A DNA stretch of 18,454 nucleotides from Bacillota bacterium (GTDB lineage: Bacteria > Bacillota > Clostridia > Christensenellales > Aristaeellaceae). Position numbers and translations under genes: made by a program. The notes under the pieces are model-generated. The model saw nothing but the letters and a program-made list of their open reading frames with translations. It had not been told where the DNA came from and did not search any database. This document shows, piece by piece, positions 14,390 to 18,454 of the stretch (the first letter of the stretch is position 1; the number at the start of each line of letters is the position of its first letter). Location: positions 1-18,454 of the forward strand of contig JAEZJP010000294.1 of assembly GCA_023415715.1 (NCBI GenBank). Reading direction: 5' to 3'.

Positions 14390-15985
14390 CTATTTTTTGA
14401 GCGCAGCGCGGATGAATCCGGAAAATAGGGGGTGGGCCCGGTCAGGACGGGAAAGGAATTCGGGGTGGTACAGAACCGCAGCATAGAAGGGATGGCCTTT
14501 CACCTCAAAGGCTTCCGGATATCCTTCCTTTTCGGAACGGCCCACACACAGGAAGCCTTTTTCCGCCAGCGCGCCCACATAAATGGGAGCCACCTCATAG
14601 CGGTTGCCATGGCGCTCCCGTATAGAATCGCTGCCGTAAAGGGAACTGATCAACCCACCCTGAAACAGCACGGTGCTTGCGCCCATGCGCGCGGCGCTGC
14701 GGTTTCCATTGGTGCCTATCCTGCTTTCCGGAATATATACCACAGGATAGGGCGTTTCCGGATCCACCTCGGCGGAATTGGCGCTGGAAAGGTTCAATAA
14801 ATTCCGGCAGGCTTCCACCACCGCCAGCTCCATGCCAAAGCCGATGGCCAGGAACGGCACGTGCGTAAGCCTTGCATAAGCTGCGGCATCAATGATGCCT
14901 TCCGCGCCGCGGTCGCCATAGCCGCCGGGAACGATAATGCCGTCAAACCCGCCCAAAACTGCGGCTGCGTTTTCGTTTGTAATATTTTCGGAATTGATCC
15001 ATTCGATGTTTACAGAGGTTTCTAATGCGATTCCGGCGTGGGTGAGCGCTTCCGCCACGGACAGGTAGGCGTCGTGGAGCGCCACATACTTACCCACCAG
15101 TGCTACCTTCACCTGGGATTCGGGATGACGGTACCGTTCCAGCATGGCTTTCCAGCCGCTCATATCGCTTACGGGATGATCAAGCCCCAACTGTTCACAG
15201 ACGATATCGGCCAGCCCTTCCTCCTCCAACATCAGGGGAACCTCATACAGGGTATCCACATCCACATTTTGAACCACGTGGCTGGCCTTTACATTGCAGA
15301 ACAACGCAATCTTTTCCTTAGCTTCCCTGGTGATGCGTTTTTCCGTGCGGCAGACGATTACATCCGGCTGGATGCCGATACCCTTCAAATTTTTTACAGA
15401 ATGTTGGGTGGGCTTTGTTTTCAGCTCTCCTGCCACCGATATGTAGGGGAGAAGCGTTACATGGATGAAGCAGCTGTCCTGATCGTTTAGGTCCCAGCGC
15501 ATCTGCCTGATGGCCTCCAGGAAGGGCGCTGATTCCATATCGCCTACCGTGCCGCCGATCTCCACCAGGGCGATGTCTGCGCCGCTAATTTGGGCGGCGG
15601 TCCAAATGGCCTGCTTGATTTCGTTGGTCACGTGGGGGACCACCTGTACGGTACTGCCTTTGTATTCACCGCGAAACTCCCGCTCCATCACAAGCTTATG
15701 GATTTTGCCGGTGGTGACGCTGTCCTCACCGGTTAAGAGGACATCCGTAAAGCGCTCATAATGGCCCAGATCCAGGTCGGCAGCCACGCCGTCGTCGGTA
15801 ATAAATGCTTCGCCATGCTGAAGGGGACTTAAGAGACCCGGGTCCACATTATAATAAGGATCCATTTTTTGAAGGGAAACTTTGAACCCGCGGGCCTTTA
15901 AAAGGCGGCCCAGGGAAGCTGTTGTGATGCCTTTGCCCAGGGAGGATACGACGCCGCCGGTGACGAACACGAATTTCGTAGCCAT
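14390..15985 (-). CDS. pyrG: CTP synthase with a degenerate glutaminase site
   Basis: The 531-residue protein makes CTP from UTP, ATP and an ammonia donor. The synthetase domain (about 1-267) is intact in its main motifs: VTGGVVSSLGKG (8-19), LDLGHYERF (71-79), VEIGGTVGD (141-149) and KTKPTQHSVK (189-198). The glutamine amidotransferase domain has VPGGYGDRGAEG (352-363) and the His507/Glu509 pair in YHPEF. The nucleophile elbow normally read as GICLGMQ is AIGFGME here, so the catalytic cysteine is Gly382. Several otherwise constant residues near DPGTMSP also differ (DPGLLSP at 48-54). The enzyme is therefore predicted to be ammonia-dependent. I chose the ATG at 15985, preceded by AAAGGAG; upstream codons show no conserved residues. 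Confidence 0.93.
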   Translation of the reverse strand: MATKFVFVTGGVVSSLGKGITTASLGRLLKARGFKVSLQKMDPYYNVDPGLLSPLQHGEAFITDDGVAADLDLGHYERFTDVLLTGEDSVTTGKIHKLVMEREFRGEYKGSTVQVVPHVTNEIKQAIWTAAQISGADIALVEIGGTVGDMESAPFLEAIRQMRWDLNDQDSCFIHVTLLPYISVAGELKTKPTQHSVKNLKGIGIQPDVIVCRTEKRITREAKEKIALFCNVKASHVVQNVDVDTLYEVPLMLEEEGLADIVCEQLGLDHPVSDMSGWKAMLERYRHPESQVKVALVGKYVALHDAYLSVAEALTHAGIALETSVNIEWINSENITNENAAAVLGGFDGIIVPGGYGDRGAEGIIDAAAYARLTHVPFLAIGFGMELAVVEACRNLLNLSSANSAEVDPETPYPVVYIPESRIGTNGNRSAARMGASTVLFQGGLISSLYGSDSIRERHGNRYEVAPIYVGALAEKGFLCVGRSEKEGYPEAFEVKGHPFYAAVLYHPEFLSRPDRAHPLFSGFIRAALKK

Positions 15986-16015
15986 AAGGGACGCTCCTTT
16001 TACGCATAATGAAAG

Positions 16016-16039
16016 GCCGGTCCAGCGGACGCTGCCGGC
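16016..16039 (-). promoter_or_regulatory. hairpin in the pyrG leader
   Basis: On the - strand GCCGG-CAGC pairs with GCTG-GA-CCGGC, with the GA bulged, and is followed by CTTTCATT. It could act as a weak attenuator. The transcript does not begin with a G-run, so the reiterative-initiation control of Bacillus pyrG is not expected. Confidence 0.4.
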
Positions 16040-16061
16040 AATTGCAAAACACAATGTGTAT

Positions 16062-16090
16062 ATTGTAATAGCCAGGTAAGTACATGTCAA
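16062..16090 (-). promoter_or_regulatory. sigma-A promoter of pyrG
   Basis: TTGACA (16090-16085), a spacer of exactly 17 nt, then TACAAT (16067-16062) on the - strand. The expected start near 16055 gives a leader of about 70 nt. It separates pyrG from the upstream operon. Confidence 0.87.
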
Positions 16091-16148
16091 GGGAAAATCA
16101 AGGGGAAAGGCGGGGTATATTCATCTTTTTTACAGGCAGGTTTTCCCT

Positions 16149-16757
16149 TCAGCCACGGTAGGAAAAAGAAGCCAGCGCCTTTATAAGGGCGGCCTGGAAC
16201 GAAAGAAGCAGGGCGCTTCCCGCCAGAATAATGGCTGCCAGCATGGGCTGTGTCAGTGAAAATCCCAAAGAAAACATGCCTTCCAGGTTGGCGGCCGTAT
16301 GGGAATCAGACAGGGCAAGATAGGCTGATGCTGCGCATATGACAAACAATACAAGGAAAAGCAAAAATTGCGTTTGTTTTAGCTGTTGGGTAAAATGTGC
16401 TGTGTCCCGGCCGAGTATCTTTGCCTGCCTGCCGACATACACCGCAGCCAGCGCCCCGGCCAGAATATTGAGTACGGGCACGCCCATAAAGAAGCCGAAA
16501 ATGCCCACGGAATACAGCACAAGCAGAAGGACAGACACCCATGTTTTTTGATGATAGAGGCGGGCTGCCAGTTTTTTCAGGAACAAGACATTGCAAACAA
16601 TCCCCGCCGCTGCTCCCAGGATACATCCCAAGCCTATTATAGTTACATCCTTCGTCAGCGAGAAAAATGTCCACCAGACCGCGCAAAAGGGGACAACAAA
16701 CAGCATGAATCCCCAGATGACGGCTCCAAATACTTTATCGAACTTCCGTTCAGCCAT
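16149..16757 (-). CDS. multi-pass membrane protein of unknown function
   Basis: The 202-residue protein is hydrophobic through most of its length, with five or six likely membrane helices at about 10-32, 38-58, 73-92, 94-110, 130-150 and 170-195. Basic residues and polar loops lie between them. I recognise no family motif or catalytic residue. TGGAGGCGACAGG places a good ribosome binding site before the ATG at 16757. It starts 39 nt after the stop of the MBL-fold gene and appears to be the last gene of that operon; no clear terminator separates it from the pyrG promoter. Confidence 0.75.
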   Translation of the reverse strand: MAERKFDKVFGAVIWGFMLFVVPFCAVWWTFFSLTKDVTIIGLGCILGAAAGIVCNVLFLKKLAARLYHQKTWVSVLLLVLYSVGIFGFFMGVPVLNILAGALAAVYVGRQAKILGRDTAHFTQQLKQTQFLLFLVLFVICAASAYLALSDSHTAANLEGMFSLGFSLTQPMLAAIILAGSALLLSFQAALIKALASFSYRG

Positions 16758-16796
16758 CCTGTCGCCTCCATTGACCTATGCATATTGCAGGAATTT

Positions 16797-17462
16797 TCAG
16801 TGTCCAAAGGATACCGGCAAGGGGCGCGGTGTGAGCAGCGCCACGCGGGGCTGCGCATTAAGGTCTTCCTTGGTAACGCGCAAAAGCGGCATGGGAGTGG
16901 GGTACACATCCAGCGCCTTTAAAAAATCTTCCACTGTTGCAATGGGCAGCCTTCCACTCTCTTGGGTGCGGTAGTGCATGGGCAGGATGATGCGGGGGTT
17001 CAGGGCCTTAATCAATGCAACTGCCTGATGATAGTCGATGGTATAATAACCGCCCACCGGAACCATCAAAATATCGATGCGGCCTAGTGTGTTCAGGGCT
17101 GCCTGGTTAAGTGCGTGTCCCAAATCACCAAGATGCAACAGCCTGAGTCCATCCATTTCCATTAAGTACAGCGTGTTCCTGCCCCGGCGTGCGCCTTGGT
17201 CCTCATCGTGGAAGGAGGGAATGCCGGTGACGCGCACATTGGGCAGAGGATCATATGTGCCTTCGCCCCTTATCACGATAGGGCTGCCGTCCACCAGGGA
17301 TGTATTGTTGTGGTCATGGTGCTCATGGCTGACGGTGACAACGTCTCCCTGCAGCCTTCCCATGGGATAGCCCACGGATGCATCGAACGGATCGGTGACT
17401 ATGGTGTGCCCATCCGCCGCCTCCAGGGCAAACAGCGAGTGTCCGTAATAGGTGATGATCAT
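16797..17462 (-). CDS. MBL-fold metal-dependent hydrolase (UlaG-like)
   Basis: The 221-residue protein has the metallo-beta-lactamase fold with its metal ligands: HEHHDH at 46-51, His85, Asp113 in HLGDLGH and His163 in LPMHYRTQ. The spacing and the opening MIITYYGHSLFALE match the UlaG-like group, which hydrolyses phosphodiester or lactone-type bonds; the true substrate is unknown. There is no signal peptide, so it is cytoplasmic. I chose the ATG at 17462, which overlaps the preceding gene's stop as TGATG and has AAAGGAG 9 nt upstream; a TTG one codon earlier is less likely. The overlap implies translational coupling with the unknown gene before it. Confidence 0.9.
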   Translation of the reverse strand: MIITYYGHSLFALEAADGHTIVTDPFDASVGYPMGRLQGDVVTVSHEHHDHNNTSLVDGSPIVIRGEGTYDPLPNVRVTGIPSFHDEDQGARRGRNTLYLMEMDGLRLLHLGDLGHALNQAALNTLGRIDILMVPVGGYYTIDYHQAVALIKALNPRIILPMHYRTQESGRLPIATVEDFLKALDVYPTPMPLLRVTKEDLNAQPRVALLTPRPLPVSFGH

Positions 17463-18004
17463 CAAACCGTCTCCTTTCGCATCTTCTCACTCAACCACTT
17501 AACCAGCAGCTTCCCTGCCAAAGAGGGCAATGGTTCCTTTTGGCGCAGCAACACCGCAAGTCGGGGCGGCAGGCTGTTGGAAAGGGAAAGAACCTGCTTA
17601 TCGCCGGCCTCTATGGCCTTGAGAGTCCGGCGCACAGCCCATAAAGGCTGGCAGGAAGCATTATTTTGGTGCATGCCCAGCATTCGGGACAGCGCCCAAA
17701 TTTCCATGTACTTTTCTTCAGAAAGCTTATCGGGCATGTTCTCAGGCAGGGAAGAATCAAGCTTCCCGTAATCTCCGGCCCGCGCATCCAGGAACCATAA
17801 ACCGTCTTTTTCTGTTAATGGCATCCCGGCCTTAAGAAAAAGCTGTGCCGCGCATGCAGGATGAGGAAGCCTTCTTGGCGCATCGCTGCACAGAAGAAAA
17901 TCATCGCTTTCCGCCCTGCGAAGAAAGGGCGGGCGGTTTTGGAACCCCGATTTTTCGAAAAGCCCGACTGCCTCCATGCGAAGGTCATGCATCAAATCGG
18001 TCAT
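17462..18004 (-). CDS. hypothetical protein, unknown function
   Basis: The 180-residue soluble protein has no signal peptide, membrane segment or motif I recognise. It is mixed helical, with a Leu- and Arg-rich second half (RMLGMHQNN around residue 110, then a basic C-terminus). It is a real gene by position: its ATG overlaps the stop of the DUF1934 gene as ATGA, and its own stop overlaps the start of the MBL-fold gene as TGATG. Such tight packing implies coupled translation and a related job, but nothing in the sequence says which. Confidence 0.75.
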   Translation of the reverse strand: MTDLMHDLRMEAVGLFEKSGFQNRPPFLRRAESDDFLLCSDAPRRLPHPACAAQLFLKAGMPLTEKDGLWFLDARAGDYGKLDSSLPENMPDKLSEEKYMEIWALSRMLGMHQNNASCQPLWAVRRTLKAIEAGDKQVLSLSNSLPPRLAVLLRQKEPLPSLAGKLLVKWLSEKMRKETV

Positions 18005-18444
18005 GAGGGAGCATCCTGCCTGACGAAAATCACCTTTAATTCGTGCATGGCCACAAATTGGCCCTGCAGGTCAAGCTGATATTGCAACGAAACATCGCCC
18101 TTTTCCTCATTGGCGGAATATTGCACACGGGTTGCATAGATCCCCATTTCCAGATCGCCCATGGGGGTATGATAATTGCCTTGAAAGCGCCGCCCTTTTT
18201 CAAACACCATACTGGTGGCATAGGAGCCGTCCCTGACCATGGTGACGCTTCCCTTTTCCATGTCCAGGGTGATGTGGCTGGTCTCGCCGCTGTCAGGCTG
18301 TGTTTCGTCATAATGCAGGGAAAAGCCCTGCTCCGTCTTGCGCAGCTGCCCGGTGGTGACAAGGTGGATACGCTCCTCCTGCTGGCCGTCCTGCTGGCTT
18401 TGGCCGGTGACGGACAACAGTATGGGGATGGAAGGTGAACGCAT
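18001..18444 (-). CDS. DUF1934 (YwiB-like) beta-barrel protein
   Basis: The 147-residue protein matches the DUF1934 family in length and layout: an opening strand (IPILLSVTGQSQQDGQQEE), the segment IHLVTTGQL, a central LHYDET, repeated beta-strands, and the ending VSLQYQLDLQGQFVAMHELKV. The family has a small calycin-like barrel and no proven function, and it is common in Firmicutes. The ATG at 18444 leaves only 10 nt to the window edge; GGATGATGCC before it is a weak ribosome binding site, and the promoter lies outside. It is the first visible gene of the four-gene - strand operon that ends at 16149. Confidence 0.85.
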   Translation of the reverse strand: MRSPSIPILLSVTGQSQQDGQQEERIHLVTTGQLRKTEQGFSLHYDETQPDSGETSHITLDMEKGSVTMVRDGSYATSMVFEKGRRFQGNYHTPMGDLEMGIYATRVQYSANEEKGDVSLQYQLDLQGQFVAMHELKVIFVRQDAPS

Positions 18445-18454
18445 GGCATCATCC

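Noticed and set aside
15986..16090. Extended N-terminus of CTP synthase
   Set aside because: CTP synthases begin with M-x-K-[FY]-[IV]-F-V-T-G-G; the ATG at 15985 has a good ribosome binding site and the extension would overlap the promoter.

Overview
The window looks like a moderately GC-rich (my impression is a little over 50%) chromosomal segment of an anaerobic Firmicute, most likely a gut-type Clostridium relative. The evidence is a class-typical T-box leader, textbook sigma-A promoters (TTGACA-17-TATAAT type), strong AGGAGG ribosome binding sites, a DUF1934 gene, an LplB/YtcP-type sugar transporter, and a short palindromic repeat of a kind I recall as common in gut Clostridia. I cannot place it below class. 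No phage, IS, CRISPR, rRNA or tRNA was seen.

Region 1 (1-6719, + strand) is a carbohydrate uptake locus. It holds the 3' end of an AraC-family regulator, a large secreted solute-binding protein, two CUT1-type permeases and a cytoplasmic GH36-like glycosidase. No ATPase gene is present, so the pair must borrow a shared MsmX-like ATPase. The 323-nt gap between the binding protein and the first permease is packed with six consecutive hairpins. A bidirectional terminator closes the region.

Region 2 (6752-8634, - strand) is a phosphate uptake pair: a PiT transporter followed by a DUF47 (PhoU-like) protein behind a consensus promoter. A relay of hairpins and a structured repeat lies between it and the next gene.

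Region 3 (9097-12094) holds an acyl-CoA ligase on the - strand under a T-box riboswitch whose specifier reads best as CUC (leucine). Divergent to it is a TetR-family regulator split by a frameshift, followed by a small zinc-ribbon protein. A T-box in front of an acyl-CoA ligase is unusual. The likely logic is that leucine shortage turns on activation of a branched-chain acid such as isovalerate, which anaerobes can carboxylate to the leucine keto-acid.

Region 4 (12155-14376) carries a repeat copy, a MITE-like inverted repeat, an alpha/beta hydrolase whose 3' end runs into another repeat, and a membrane-anchored protein of unknown family behind a long, possibly structured leader.

Region 5 (14390-18454, - strand) is DUF1934, an unknown protein, an MBL-fold hydrolase and a membrane protein in a tightly packed operon. 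It is followed by pyrG with its own promoter. This CTP synthase has lost the catalytic cysteine of its glutaminase domain (Gly at position 382), so it should work only with free ammonia.

The observations most worth following are the T-box/ligase pairing, the cysteine-less CTP synthase, the split TetR gene and the hairpin ladder.
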